Positions 45,435 to 56,369 of a stretch of DNA of 64,000 nucleotides are shown piece after piece. Each line of letters begins with the position of its first letter. The first letter of the stretch is position 1. The position numbers were made by a program, and so were the translations under genes. The DNA is from Butyricimonas sp. Marseille-P3923. GTDB lineage: Bacteria > Bacteroidota > Bacteroidia > Bacteroidales > Marinifilaceae. The notes below the pieces were generated by a model. It worked only from the letters and a program-made list of their open reading frames with translations, was not told the origin of the DNA and made no database searches. The DNA lies in the NCBI RefSeq assembly GCF_900184685.1, contig NZ_FXXL01000006.1, positions 248,001 to 312,000 of the forward strand, written 5' to 3'.

Positions 45435-47795
45435 CTATCTGCCTCTTCTCCTTAACCAGATAAACAAAGCAAGACAAAGCAACAACCCGGGGAACCCGCC
45501 AAGCAACGCGTAATTAAGTACCTCGACTCCCGTATCACTCACTAATAATCTCCTGTCGATTGCCCCCGGACGCCTCACGTCAATAGGCACCTCGCCATCC
45601 GACAACCAAAAGAAACCACCTTGAATAATCACGTAATTAGCAGCCCACAATGGATTTCTGTTGCTCGTAAGCTCCCCGTCACTCAAGCAATCTGCATCAC
45701 CCAATATGATGACTTTTTGTTCTCGAGCACCCATTTTACGAGTTAATGCCAAAGCTAACGGGTAAGACTTCTGCACCTCACCCACCTTCGGGTTACACAC
45801 CACCTCTTGATCCACGATATCCGTGTTTTCCAACTCATTCCAGCAAGTCGAATCAGACATAAACAACGGTATCACGTCAAATCCTTTATCCGTCGTGTAT
45901 TCCAACCCGGCGGCAGTAGGCATAACCACCACGTAATTAGGTCTCATGTAACGGAAAGCAAACGACAACTCCTCAGCCTCCGGTGTCGGTTGTGAAACAA
46001 TCAAATCAATCGGCTGTTTCGGGGCTATAAAACCGGCAAAGGGCCCAAGATTCGCGTTATCCAATTTCTCCTGCTCGGGATCCTTCGGTTTCTCCGGCTG
46101 AATCAAAAAACCATCCACCAGTTTCACCCCGAAAGGCTCCAACACCGGACTCATCACCTCCTGTCGTCCGGGTTCCCCGATAATCACCAGATTACCACCT
46201 CGGGCAACATACTTATCGAAATTCTCCTTTTCCGCTTCCGTCATCGCCTCCCTCATCTCTGCAATCACCAAAATATTGATCTCAGCGGGAATCTCCTCCT
46301 CCAAAGTGACATCCTTATAATCAAATCCTTGATTCACCAACGCTTGCCGCATCATCGGCAAGTGAGTAAACATACAATAATTACGATCTCCCGGACGATC
46401 CGTTTCACGCTCCCCGTGCCCGGACAAGAACCCGATTGTGGGCAACGTCATCACCACACGCTTCAAAGCTGCCGTAATCTCCGATTCCGAGGGATATATC
46501 ATGTGATCATCATACAACCTCAAGAAAGTCCTCTCCCCGGATTCCCGCTCCAACAGACGTACAGTACGATTCCCCTCTGTGCTTCTCAAATCAATTCGCG
46601 CACGAATCTGTTCCGGGTTCAAAATCTTCCTTGGGTTCAACTCCTCCCTCTCGATCACCTTCTTCGCCTTCTCCTCGTAACTCATTCCCGGGTATGCCCG
46701 TTCCAAATAATCATTCTTAACCGTGTCATAATAAAGCACGTACTTCATTTCAATCTCCGGCTTAAAACGAGTATACTGTTCAAAACGACGTACATCATCA
46801 TTATAATTCTTCGGGAATCCCACCCAATTATTTTTATCCAAAATATTCACGTAAGTCGTGATCGTCAACCCGCCATCCAATTCATTGATAATTGCCTGAC
46901 TATTGGGTGTCAACGTGTTCATTTTCGTGTGAGTCGCATCATAATAGTACTTAAAAACAGGACGGGAAGAAACATACGCCAACACCACAGCCAAGCCCCA
47001 CACCCCGACATATTTGCCCAAAGATCTCACGAAACCCACTTTCTGCCGCCTTCCCTGCAATCGAATGATTGTCATTAACAGGAACAACATCACCACCACG
47101 ACAAAATAAAGCACATCCTCGCTACAAATCATCCCGATCATAAAATTATCGGAACGCCCCGTCATACCGAACCAGTAAGTAATCTCCCGGACAAACGGGA
47201 CAGCCTGCCACATCCCCTTCACGTACGTCAAAACGGCAAGAATAGCCAACGTCCCTACCGCCGCCACGATCTGGTAAGAAGTCAAACTCGACATAAACAA
47301 CCCGACCGCCACATAAGCACACAACAAAAGGTAACATCCCAAAAGCCCCGCCAAAATAACAGGAATATCCACGTTCTCGATCGTACAAATCCCGTAAATA
47401 GCGTAAACCAACAACACCCCGATCAACACCAACCCGTATGCCAACATTGCGCAATACTTACCCAAAATAATCTGGGCATTCGTGATCGGGGAAGAATAAA
47501 GCAACTTAATCGAACCGCTTCCCAACTCCCGGCTCATCAACCCCATCGTCAACAACGGAATATACAAATACAAGTAAGACTGCACCGCCACGAACAAACC
47601 TCGCTCTCCGCCAAAAATCCCCAACGTTCGGTTGGCTCCCACGCTACCCATGCTCTGGTATCCCACGATCTCCGAGATCGTCCCGGCAAACAACATACCG
47701 GTCTGGAACGTGAATATAATCAAAATCAACCAAGCGATCGGGGAATAAAACAAATCCCGTAACTCCGTCTTTGCTATCTTAAATATCGTCTTCAT
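45435..47795 (-). CDS. GldF-GldG-like fused ABC permease/auxiliary protein (locus 3)
   Basis: 786 residues, paralogue of the locus 2 protein. ABC-2 permease part about 1-240 (ELRDLFYSPIAWLILIIFTFQ, LTMGLMSRELGSGSIKLLYSSP), another membrane segment near 260-280, GldG-like periplasmic domain about 285-745 (TKMNTLTPNSQAIINEL, FLSGHGERETDRPGD, ILVIAEMREAMTEAEKENF, ILGDADCLSDGEL), C-terminal membrane helix ending WLRRRGR. It has a short extra loop near 575-605 (KPKDPEQEKLDNANLGPF) missing in locus 2. Last gene before the terminator. Confidence 0.88.
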   Translation of the reverse strand: MKTIFKIAKTELRDLFYSPIAWLILIIFTFQTGMLFAGTISEIVGYQSMGSVGANRTLGIFGGERGLFVAVQSYLYLYIPLLTMGLMSRELGSGSIKLLYSSPITNAQIILGKYCAMLAYGLVLIGVLLVYAIYGICTIENVDIPVILAGLLGCYLLLCAYVAVGLFMSSLTSYQIVAAVGTLAILAVLTYVKGMWQAVPFVREITYWFGMTGRSDNFMIGMICSEDVLYFVVVVMLFLLMTIIRLQGRRQKVGFVRSLGKYVGVWGLAVVLAYVSSRPVFKYYYDATHTKMNTLTPNSQAIINELDGGLTITTYVNILDKNNWVGFPKNYNDDVRRFEQYTRFKPEIEMKYVLYYDTVKNDYLERAYPGMSYEEKAKKVIEREELNPRKILNPEQIRARIDLRSTEGNRTVRLLERESGERTFLRLYDDHMIYPSESEITAALKRVVMTLPTIGFLSGHGERETDRPGDRNYCMFTHLPMMRQALVNQGFDYKDVTLEEEIPAEINILVIAEMREAMTEAEKENFDKYVARGGNLVIIGEPGRQEVMSPVLEPFGVKLVDGFLIQPEKPKDPEQEKLDNANLGPFAGFIAPKQPIDLIVSQPTPEAEELSFAFRYMRPNYVVVMPTAAGLEYTTDKGFDVIPLFMSDSTCWNELENTDIVDQEVVCNPKVGEVQKSYPLALALTRKMGAREQKVIILGDADCLSDGELTSNRNPLWAANYVIIQGGFFWLSDGEVPIDVRRPGAIDRRLLVSDTGVEVLNYALLGGFPGLLLCLALFIWLRRRGR

Positions 47796-47819
47796 CTCTA
47801 CTGCAAATAAAATTTAATA

Positions 47820-48740
47820 CTATTTTTTGGACAACTCGGCAAAAATGGTATCCAGCGAACTCTTCTCCTGTTGCAACTCGGTCAACTGCCATCCCCGGGT
47901 ATAGCTGGCTTCCACGATACGATCCATCGCCTCCCGGGCATCCGAGAACTGGATGCGGAACCTGGGACCTCCCAATTCTTCCACCCGCACGATTCCCGGA
48001 AGAGCCTGTATATCCGCTACCAACGGAACCGCCGCCAGAGAAACCACCAGCGTATTAGGCTGCAAATAGTTATCAAATTCATTCACCGTTCCGGAAAAAA
48101 CTAAGGACCCCTGCTCAATCATCCGGATATAATCACAAGTCGCCTGCACCTCCGTCAAGATATGTGTCGACAGAATCACCGTACGCTCTTGCGCAATCTC
48201 CTTTATCAAATGGCGCACCTCCACGATTTGATTCGGGTCCAAACCGTTCGTCGGTTCATCGAATATCACCAGTTCCGGTTTATGGATAATTGCCTGAGCA
48301 ATCCCCACCCGTTGTTGATAACCTCCCGATAAATTATGAATCACCCGTTTCGCAAAATGCGAAATACCGCAACGTTCCATCACCTCCTTGATCGCTTTCT
48401 TCACCTCCCGATCCGGAATATGACGCAACTCTGCACAATACTCAAGATATTCCTCGACTGTCAAATCCGGGTGCAACGGCGGCACCTGCGGTAAGAATCC
48501 GATATGCCGCTTCGCCTCAACCGGATTCTTGCTCACGCTGACCCCCTTTATAAACACATCCCCTTCCGTCTGCTTCAACACCCCGCACATGATATTCATG
48601 GTTGTGGATTTCCCGGCTCCATTGGAGCCGAGTAATCCGTAAATACCATTTTTAGTTATCTCGAAATCAATATCCCGTATCGCCCATTGCACGCTGTAAC
48701 GATGAGATAAATGTTCCACTTTTACAATTGCTTCTTCCAT
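47820..48740 (-). CDS. ABC transporter ATP-binding protein, GldA-like (locus 3)
   Basis: 306 residues with Walker A GSNGAGKST at 38-46, signature LSGGYQQRVGIAQA, Walker B ELVIFDEPTNGLDP and H-loop STHILTEV. The C-terminal accessory region (from about 225) is present. It lies 24 bases before the fused permease gene and shares most of its sequence with the locus 2 ATPase, so one ATPase could in principle serve either permease or the giant membrane proteins, which have no ATPase of their own in this window. Confidence 0.93.
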   Translation of the reverse strand: MEEAIVKVEHLSHRYSVQWAIRDIDFEITKNGIYGLLGSNGAGKSTTMNIMCGVLKQTEGDVFIKGVSVSKNPVEAKRHIGFLPQVPPLHPDLTVEEYLEYCAELRHIPDREVKKAIKEVMERCGISHFAKRVIHNLSGGYQQRVGIAQAIIHKPELVIFDEPTNGLDPNQIVEVRHLIKEIAQERTVILSTHILTEVQATCDYIRMIEQGSLVFSGTVNEFDNYLQPNTLVVSLAAVPLVADIQALPGIVRVEELGGPRFRIQFSDAREAMDRIVEASYTRGWQLTELQQEKSSLDTIFAELSKK

Positions 48741-48802
48741 ACAATAATTTACTTTTCAATTTTATCAATACGATCTACCAATCCCGGCAAATCTTGACAC
48801 TA

Positions 48803-50488
48803 TTAATACCAATCTTCATTACTAGTATGCCATCCGATCTGCTTCATGGAAACCACCTTACCTCCAAGATTTTTCTCGAACACTAACTTCGGCGAATTAA
48901 TATTCCTTATATCATAAGCAAACATACTTCCGTCTTCACATCCTACCCACAATTGATCCAATGAAGCAAAAGCGTAAGCCAACGCCGTGATCTTGGAAGG
49001 GAACGAGGCATTAAACTCAAGGAATCTCACCGTCTTATCGCTCCAATCAGTCCCTCGCTGCACGTAATACAATTTATCTCCTACCGTATAAAAATCCCGA
49101 TATTTAGCAGCATTTGCCGTTTCACTAATATCTCTATTAGATGCACTAACAAGAATTACCGATGAAGCATCCAATTTCACGGGCAAATAAAACCAACGCT
49201 CCATTCCCATGTAAGTCAACACTCCATTTCTATTATCAAAAGAGAAATCATCAACTAAAGTTTGAGGCTTAGACGAAGTCGGATCATTATAATATATTGT
49301 GAAAAGTTGTGTTGTCCCGCCATATCCCCAGCTAATATGGTTTTTAGCAGTAAGAAACAAAACCTCCGTACCTTCCGGGAATCCGGACACCGCCGGAGCC
49401 CCGTAATCTCTATTAATAGGAAGCACCCTTGTTTTATAAACAGAAGTCCACTCATGCTCTCCATAACTAATATCTTCTCTCCACGTCGTTGCCATCACCA
49501 CTCTCCGATTCTTTTCATCATAACAAGGAATAAGTCCCCCGTATCGAGTATGCCCGATTTTCGTGATCTTATACCCTTTGGCATCAATATAATAAGGCTC
49601 CGTTAAATACTTACCCGTCAAATAATTCGCTGACCTCATTCTGGTAAACAAACGCCCGTCTTTCGTGGCAACAAAAGAAGCCGAACCTTCCCCGAAACTA
49701 GGACTCTGCGGAGCCTTTTCCTTCATGGCTATAATGTTAAAATCTGCGGGTGTCCCGTCCAAAAATTGATCCTTCACCTCGCTCACCTTCTCGAGATTCT
49801 GCATATTCACCTCGTAGGCAACTTGATCGGTCAGTATCACGCACGCACCACTGGCACTCACGTCCCGGGAAGTCTCCATCACCAGATCAAGCGGACTACC
49901 CGGAATCTCGTGTCCATTAATATCCTTATAGGCATCATCCCTAAACTCGTACTTGATAACCTTTTGCCCCTTCTCCTCTACAACACGCAAGCGAACAACT
50001 GAAAGTTTAGCGTTTTTACCATTTTCCGACAGAAGAAACCAATCATCCGGGGCAAACGTCGGATAAATCCACACGTAAAGCCGAGCCGGAAAAACAATTC
50101 CCGTCTTTTTCTCAATAATATTAAACGTCCCCCACTCCCCTTGACTATCACTATAACGTTTCAAATCTATTTTTTCAACCAACTCATCCGTCGGTATCTC
50201 AAAATCCAACTCTTCACTAATAACCACATCCCCAATCTTCCACTCGTAACGCACCTCTTCGGCACGTGCCACGGAATCCCCTTCCCATCTAAACATACTA
50301 CTTCCCGTGAACTTCATCACCTCGCCCTTTCCGGCATACCCGTATATATTTTTAGGCGTACGATCATTGAACTCCTGTTCCCATGTCGGGGGATTGATTT
50401 CCACGTAATCATAATTTCCCTCGTCTTCAAAACATCCGGCTAACAAACCGAACATCAATAATACAAAATACAACCTTATATATTTCAT
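48803..50488 (-). CDS. PKD-like family lipoprotein (locus 3)
   Basis: 561 residues, lipobox Cys19 (FGLLAGCFEDEGNYDYVEI). The xEDxGNYDY start and following Ig-like region match the PKD-like lipoprotein family, as in locus 2. The body is beta-rich with repeated segments (DGRLFTRMRSANYLTG, ISWGYGGTTQLFTIYY, GSMFAYDIRNINSPKLVF). Likely surface-exposed and acting with SusD; ligand unknown. Confidence 0.8.
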   Translation of the reverse strand: MKYIRLYFVLLMFGLLAGCFEDEGNYDYVEINPPTWEQEFNDRTPKNIYGYAGKGEVMKFTGSSMFRWEGDSVARAEEVRYEWKIGDVVISEELDFEIPTDELVEKIDLKRYSDSQGEWGTFNIIEKKTGIVFPARLYVWIYPTFAPDDWFLLSENGKNAKLSVVRLRVVEEKGQKVIKYEFRDDAYKDINGHEIPGSPLDLVMETSRDVSASGACVILTDQVAYEVNMQNLEKVSEVKDQFLDGTPADFNIIAMKEKAPQSPSFGEGSASFVATKDGRLFTRMRSANYLTGKYLTEPYYIDAKGYKITKIGHTRYGGLIPCYDEKNRRVVMATTWREDISYGEHEWTSVYKTRVLPINRDYGAPAVSGFPEGTEVLFLTAKNHISWGYGGTTQLFTIYYNDPTSSKPQTLVDDFSFDNRNGVLTYMGMERWFYLPVKLDASSVILVSASNRDISETANAAKYRDFYTVGDKLYYVQRGTDWSDKTVRFLEFNASFPSKITALAYAFASLDQLWVGCEDGSMFAYDIRNINSPKLVFEKNLGGKVVSMKQIGWHTSNEDWY

Positions 50489-50508
50489 AATACATCTTCA
50501 TTTATTGA

Positions 50509-51255
50509 TTAAACTTCCACTGCCATCCACTCGTAATTCTCTTCGTCATATATCGGATTTTCAGCCAAATATTGTTTAAACGCTTTCGTCAACTTAATAG
50601 CCTCGTCCGGATAATTCTTTATCATGTCACCATCCATATCATACGCCCCCGGTACATTCTCCAAAAACGTCTTATACTTCAATGAGGAATAGGGACCCAA
50701 CAATCCGGCTTCCACCTCCCGCGTCCACCACACGGGACGTACGGCATCCTTTGTTAAATGAATCACCGCCCGAGACCGCTCGAATTGCCCGACCTGCACC
50801 TCGTCCGTTGGCACAATTTGTACCGTCAACCGAATCCCTTCCTCCAACTCATCCAAACGGGAACTCTTGTTCATTCGAATCTGTATCGTATCCAAAATCA
50901 ATTTCGCATCCTCCGAAATAGGACGAGCCCGAAACGTGTACACATCTTCCAAGACGTATTCATTCGGGGTTGCAGTTGTCATCTCGTCCACCACCTTCAA
51001 CCCGAAATGTAGATCCTCCGTTATAGGTCTTCCAGCCAACGCCACAACCACATCTGCCATCACGTACTCATCCGTTGGCTTGGCAAAAAAGAAAGTCACA
51101 TCCGTCGAATCCGCTTTAGCTGTACCGGGAGCCTTCTCGTCCATAAAAAACTTATAAAAATAAACTTCATGACGTCCCCCGAACGGCTTAATATCCTGCT
51201 CGGAACAAGACCAAAATACGACCACACAAATAGCGAACAATAATATCTTTTTCAT
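50509..51255 (-). CDS. DUF4843 domain lipoprotein (locus 3)
   Basis: 248 residues from MKKILLFAICVVVFWSC (Cys17); an ATG two codons upstream is equally possible. Ig-like N-terminal part (HEVYFYKFFMDE, VTFFFAKPTDEYVMADVVVAL), then VRPVWWTREVEAGLLGPYSSLKY, the region conserved with the locus 2 protein. Encoded between SusD and the PKD-like lipoprotein in both loci. Function unknown. Confidence 0.8.
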   Translation of the reverse strand: MKKILLFAICVVVFWSCSEQDIKPFGGRHEVYFYKFFMDEKAPGTAKADSTDVTFFFAKPTDEYVMADVVVALAGRPITEDLHFGLKVVDEMTTATPNEYVLEDVYTFRARPISEDAKLILDTIQIRMNKSSRLDELEEGIRLTVQIVPTDEVQVGQFERSRAVIHLTKDAVRPVWWTREVEAGLLGPYSSLKYKTFLENVPGAYDMDGDMIKNYPDEAIKLTKAFKQYLAENPIYDEENYEWMAVEV

Positions 51256-51273
51256 ACTCATTCAATTTATCGA

Positions 51274-52914
51274 TTACATACTCTGATCATCCGGCACGGG
51301 CAACATATACTCGGACTTGTTCAATTCCCGAATCTCGTCCTCTTTAAAATAAATCTTTGTCCCCAAGCGCTTATACAAATAAAATAGCTGACCTTCGGAA
51401 ATCCACTCCCGCTGTGCGTCACGAATCAAATCCCGTTGGAACCCTTCATAATTCTGAGCCACGGGCAAATCTTCCATCGTCTTCCACTCCATATTTCCAC
51501 CCTCACCCGGTACTTCCGCGTAATCCGAACGCTCCCGGCGAATATCATTCAATATCTTGTAAGCCTCCTCCATACGTTGATTTCTGGCATAATATTCCGC
51601 CATGATATAACGCATCTCTGTTGCCCGAATTACCGGTAAAATCTGCACATTCTTTTGACGTGTCGTCGCATCATCACTACAATACCATTTTGCAGAAATC
51701 TTATAATCCCCCCAAATACTATGATCTTCCGGTTTATAAAGCAAACACTTAGAACGAATATCCATCTGTGCCTCATCCATATTCCCGTCCGGTCTTTGGA
51801 ATATCTTTTGTTTTTCCAAATCAAGCATCAACCAATTCCCTTGATTCATCCCATTCGTTTTTTTCTGGAAAAAATTTGCCAGACCATAATCATTATATGC
51901 CTCTTCATTATAAATGGCAAAAATCAAACCGGATACATTCTTTAAATCATTCTTTTCCTCGTAATTACTCCCTCGAACCCCGTTAAAATCATCCCTGGAA
52001 AACATATCATAAGAATTACCCGAAGGTCCCGTTGCTTTAAATTTCATCACCGCCTCTGCCATATGGAACGCCTCCTCCTGCATTCCCGCATACTGGTATG
52101 CCCTTGCCAACAGAGCTGTAATTGCGTAATAACTCAAACGATAACCTCGTCCCAAATAAAAACCGTCTATAGAACTTTCCTTTTGGTATCCTTCCATTCC
52201 ATACTCCAACTCTCCATAGAAACGAGTTTTTCCGGAAGCACTCATACTCATCCCCAGAGCCGTGGTATCAAACTCGATCGTCAACTCGCGAGCCTTATTC
52301 AAATCCCGGATCACCTTCTCCATAAAAGGCTTCACCCCAATCCCATTCGGCTGAATATTAGGATACTCCTCCACGTACGGAACCCGCTGTTCCCCATCAT
52401 CATGAATCAAAGCAGGAGCAAAAAGGCGCAACAAATCGAAATGCATCAAAGCTCTACAAGCGTACGCTTCTCCCAAAATCATCTTACGTTCCGGCTCTCC
52501 CCCCGCGAACAAATCCGGGGACACATCCTCCAGATTCTGAATCAAATTATTAGCGTTAGCCACCACATTAAATCCATCCTTCCAGATAGCATTAATCGTG
52601 GGTCTCAAATCGGCATGATAATAATCAAAATTCCGAGCCAGTTTATACATATTGGTACCTTGCTCCCCGTATTTCCAATCCCACGTGTACTGCCGTGAAA
52701 TACAATCGACAATCCCGAATTGCAATTCCACCCCGTACAAATTCTTAGACGCCATAGCCTCGTAAATCCCGGCCAAAACGGAACGATAACCGTCGCCCGT
52801 GGCGAACAACTCCTCGCTAGTTGCCTGTCCTTCCGGTTGCAAATCCAACCAATCCTTACACGAACCAAACGAAAGCAAGGACAACAAAAGCATCATTTGT
52901 AAATATATCTTCAT
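51274..52914 (-). CDS. SusD/RagB family surface lipoprotein (locus 3)
   Basis: 546 residues, lipobox Cys19 (LSLLSFGSCKDWLDLQPEG). Typical SusD segments: LGEAYACRALMHFDLLRLFAP, ITALLARAYQYAGMQEEAFHMAEAV, MRYIMAEYYARNQRMEEAYKILNDIRRER and the final RDLIRDAQREWISEGQLFYLYKRLG. Forms the lid of the SusC3 barrel. 20 bases after susC. Confidence 0.94.
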   Translation of the reverse strand: MKIYLQMMLLLSLLSFGSCKDWLDLQPEGQATSEELFATGDGYRSVLAGIYEAMASKNLYGVELQFGIVDCISRQYTWDWKYGEQGTNMYKLARNFDYYHADLRPTINAIWKDGFNVVANANNLIQNLEDVSPDLFAGGEPERKMILGEAYACRALMHFDLLRLFAPALIHDDGEQRVPYVEEYPNIQPNGIGVKPFMEKVIRDLNKARELTIEFDTTALGMSMSASGKTRFYGELEYGMEGYQKESSIDGFYLGRGYRLSYYAITALLARAYQYAGMQEEAFHMAEAVMKFKATGPSGNSYDMFSRDDFNGVRGSNYEEKNDLKNVSGLIFAIYNEEAYNDYGLANFFQKKTNGMNQGNWLMLDLEKQKIFQRPDGNMDEAQMDIRSKCLLYKPEDHSIWGDYKISAKWYCSDDATTRQKNVQILPVIRATEMRYIMAEYYARNQRMEEAYKILNDIRRERSDYAEVPGEGGNMEWKTMEDLPVAQNYEGFQRDLIRDAQREWISEGQLFYLYKRLGTKIYFKEDEIRELNKSEYMLPVPDDQSM

Positions 52915-52934
52915 ATCCTAAATCATTAAATATT

Positions 52935-55900
52935 TTAAAAACCAAGTGTCAACGTAAAGCTGTAATTTTTAGCGTAAGGATAACTCGTCCCCCGTTCCTG
53001 CTTTATAGAAGACCAACGGCACACATCATTCATGTTGAACCGCAAACCCAACGAAGTCAAACGGTATTTTCGAATCAACTCTTGGCTAAAATCATATCCG
53101 CAAGAGATACCGCTAAATGCCAAGTAGTTATTATCCTGCACAAAACGAGAAGTCGGTTGTGTTTTTTGCTTCCTTGCCAAATCAAAGAAAGGTGCGATAT
53201 CTCCCGGCTTAATCCAACGTTGTGTCAACACCCTCCTATCCACGTTACTCCCGTCGATATCAGCCTCCTCCACCTTATTCTTGAGCGTTTCATTATAATC
53301 TTGAGCCCCCCATTGATACAAGAACGTCGTGTTCACGTAAAACCCTTTCCACGCGACATTGATACCAAAAGACCCCTGCGCATCCGGGCTCCTGTCACCC
53401 ACTACAATCTCGTCGGCGGCATCCCACACGTAAGTACTCTGTCCATTACGTTTCCGGAACAACTCCTTACCATTAGACGGGTCAATTCCATAAGAAGGCA
53501 CCGCATAAATAGCCGTCGTCGACGCCCCCACGTAATATTGAGTCAATGGGATATAAAGCAACTCGCCATACGCCTCTCTATCCTCGGCACTCATATTCTC
53601 GTCACTTTCTTGTTTTTTTCCATTATGGAAATCTTGGATATTTTGATTGTATCTCTCTGCCTCCTGCCCCAACTTCGTGATCTTATTCGTGTTGGAAGCC
53701 AGCGTGGCATTCAGTGCCACCGTCCAATCTTTGCTTTGCAACACTGTGGCATTCAACTTCAACTCAAACCCCTTATTCAGGATAGAACCCGCATTCGTGT
53801 AAAAACTGGAGAACCCGGATGAAGAACGAATTGTCAACTGTTCCAATTGATTTTTCGTCTCTTTCCTATAATAGGTTCCCTCCAAGACATAACGGTCATT
53901 AAAAAATCCCAAATTGATACCGACATCCACCGTATGCGTTTTCTCCCAAGTCAACTTAGGATTTCCCAACGCTATCAACGTATTCGACGGAGTATTATAA
54001 TACCACTTATCCGAAGTCTGATACGTGGAAATAGCGGCATACGCAGGGAAATTCACATTACCCGTCACTCCATACGTACCCCGTAACCGCAAGGTACTCA
54101 CCAACCAATGATCCTTCAACCATGAATAATTATGCACATTCACCCCGGCACCGACAGACCAGAAAGGAGCGAAACGCTTATCTTTCCCGAATTTAGAAGA
54201 ACCATCCATACGGAAAGAAGCATCAAACAAATAAACATTATTAAACGAGTAATTAACAGAAGCTAAAATTCCCAACAAACGACTTTTATCGGAAGAAACA
54301 TCAGCCTTTCGAGTTTGTTCCGCGGCGTATGTCGGCGAATGCAAATTACTCAACTGGAACCCTTGATACTCCAATGTTGTCATTTTATTATGCGACTCCT
54401 GAATATTCAAACCTGCTGTGGCATTTATAAAATGATCTCCTACCGATTTATTGAAATAAAACATCGCATTCGTGTTCCATGTAAAAGATTTATCGGAAAT
54501 CGTTGTCAAAGCACCTCTTTCTCTCGTGGAAGTCGAGCTATACGCGGGGTCTTTCGGATCCGAGAAACTCTCCGTCTCCGAATCGGTCTTGGTTACAGAA
54601 AGCTGTCCCTTAAACGAAAACCCCTCTGAAAAATAAATATTCACACTAAAATTATCGGTCAAATCATTCAATTTCATCTTTCCCGCGTAACTGCCCAACA
54701 TTTTAGCCCGATAAAGCGGGTTGACAGTCTTCCCGTCTTTCAACGTTTCCAACAGCTCACCGTCATTCGAGTAAGGAGCCCAGTAAGGCTGCAACTTCGC
54801 GTACAAATCAAAAGAACCGTATGGAGAATCCGAAGCCTTCGTCACATTAAAAGTAACAGAATTCATCACCTGTAACCACGATTTGTGCCGATAATCCAAA
54901 TTCAAACCCACACCCATGTTATCCCGGTACGAATCGATCATAGCCCCGTTATGCGTCCCGTAATTCAAATCCAAACTGTAACGAATACTCTCCACACCAC
55001 CGGAAACATTTAAACTATGCGAATGATTGAACACGTTATGCAACGGCTGAGCCAACCAGTCGGTTTCCACGCCCCTCCGTACCTCATTCACCAAATCATT
55101 ATACGCGATATCTTTTATCAATTGTACACCGGGATCTCCATCCTCTGAAATATACTTTCCGGACAACCGTTCCACTTCCACCTTCTCCCAAGCATTACAC
55201 AAATTATAATCGGACAAATCAGGAAACTCCGCTCCGGCATTAAAATTATACATTACCCGCAACTCTCCCGGCTTAGGCGCAACCGTCGTCACCACAACCA
55301 CACCGTTAGCCGCACGAGAACCGTACATTGCCGTGGCAGCAGCATCTTTCAAGATTGTCATACTCTCGATTCGGTTAATATCCATGTCATAAATCTTCTG
55401 CACGGACACCTCGAAACCATCCAAGATAAAAATCGGCAAATTCGGGTTATCCTTCAAACTCGTTCTCTGTGAACGTCTAGCCTTCTCCATCTCCAAGCCG
55501 CGGTTCATACCGATACTCCCTTCCCCGCGAATCGTGAACTCGGGCAACGAGTTCGGGTCTGAACCGAAAAGCTTATTCTCCTTAATTCGAAAAGAAGGAT
55601 CAAACGCCTGCAAAGCGGCAATCACGTTCTTGTTATTCGTCTTCAACAACTGGTCCTTATTCACCGTCGTAGCATTCCCGGTAAAACTCTCCTTACGCAC
55701 GTTCATGTAACCGGTCACCACTACCTCGTCCATCTTCACCTTATCCTCCTTCATCACCACGTTGATCGTGTCCTTGCCCGCATACTTCACCTCTTGGGTA
55801 ACCATCCCCACGAACGTGTATACCAGCACCACGTCCTTCATCTCCGGCAATGCCAACGAATAGCGCCCCTCGGCATTCGTGGCAGTACCAAGCCCAGTTC

Positions 55901-56357
55901 CCTTGATCCGAACCGTCACCCCCGGTAAAGGTTGTTTTGCCTCGTCCGTCACCCGTCCTGCAATACGGATTTCCTTTTTCTTCTCGTCCTCCTTCATGGG
56001 TTTCAGCACGATCACCGCCTCCTCGATCACGTAAGTCAACCCCGTGCCCTTCAAACACGCTTTCAATATCTCCTCGATACCGGAAGCTTTGACATTCACG
56101 CTAACCTTCCCGACCTTATCCAAGTCCTCCTGGTTATACATGAAAACAAAAGTAGTCTGGCGCTCTATCGCCCATAGCACATCTTTCAAATAAGAATCCT
56201 TCATCGAAAGAGTAATCTGTTGCCCCGTTTGGGAATACACCGACGCGTTCGTGCTCAATAATCCCAAAAGAACAAATAATAGTGTAAACTTCGTCATAAG
56301 CCATAGCTTTTTAAATTTCCCGAGGTTCTCCCGGAGAAAAATTGCTTTTTTTTCCAT
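52935..56357 (-). CDS. SusC/RagA family TonB-linked transducer with STN domain (locus 3)
   Basis: 1140 residues from MEKKAIFLRENLGKFKKLW. Signal peptide ending STNASVYS; STN domain (QITLSMKDSYLKDVLWAIE); carboxypeptidase-like regulatory domain (GRVTDEAKQPLPGVTVRIKG); DEVVVTGYMNVRKESFTG; plug with FTIRGEGSIGMN and ILDGFEVSVQKIYDMDINRI; barrel ending FTLTLGF. An upstream in-frame GTG is rejected because the ATG falls in the same register with a plus-strand TAAATTTG box as the other three susC starts. Same subfamily as locus 2. Confidence 0.95.
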   Translation of the reverse strand: MEKKAIFLRENLGKFKKLWLMTKFTLLFVLLGLLSTNASVYSQTGQQITLSMKDSYLKDVLWAIERQTTFVFMYNQEDLDKVGKVSVNVKASGIEEILKACLKGTGLTYVIEEAVIVLKPMKEDEKKKEIRIAGRVTDEAKQPLPGVTVRIKGTGLGTATNAEGRYSLALPEMKDVVLVYTFVGMVTQEVKYAGKDTINVVMKEDKVKMDEVVVTGYMNVRKESFTGNATTVNKDQLLKTNNKNVIAALQAFDPSFRIKENKLFGSDPNSLPEFTIRGEGSIGMNRGLEMEKARRSQRTSLKDNPNLPIFILDGFEVSVQKIYDMDINRIESMTILKDAAATAMYGSRAANGVVVVTTVAPKPGELRVMYNFNAGAEFPDLSDYNLCNAWEKVEVERLSGKYISEDGDPGVQLIKDIAYNDLVNEVRRGVETDWLAQPLHNVFNHSHSLNVSGGVESIRYSLDLNYGTHNGAMIDSYRDNMGVGLNLDYRHKSWLQVMNSVTFNVTKASDSPYGSFDLYAKLQPYWAPYSNDGELLETLKDGKTVNPLYRAKMLGSYAGKMKLNDLTDNFSVNIYFSEGFSFKGQLSVTKTDSETESFSDPKDPAYSSTSTRERGALTTISDKSFTWNTNAMFYFNKSVGDHFINATAGLNIQESHNKMTTLEYQGFQLSNLHSPTYAAEQTRKADVSSDKSRLLGILASVNYSFNNVYLFDASFRMDGSSKFGKDKRFAPFWSVGAGVNVHNYSWLKDHWLVSTLRLRGTYGVTGNVNFPAYAAISTYQTSDKWYYNTPSNTLIALGNPKLTWEKTHTVDVGINLGFFNDRYVLEGTYYRKETKNQLEQLTIRSSSGFSSFYTNAGSILNKGFELKLNATVLQSKDWTVALNATLASNTNKITKLGQEAERYNQNIQDFHNGKKQESDENMSAEDREAYGELLYIPLTQYYVGASTTAIYAVPSYGIDPSNGKELFRKRNGQSTYVWDAADEIVVGDRSPDAQGSFGINVAWKGFYVNTTFLYQWGAQDYNETLKNKVEEADIDGSNVDRRVLTQRWIKPGDIAPFFDLARKQKTQPTSRFVQDNNYLAFSGISCGYDFSQELIRKYRLTSLGLRFNMNDVCRWSSIKQERGTSYPYAKNYSFTLTLGF

Positions 56358-56369
56358 AAATTTGTTCAC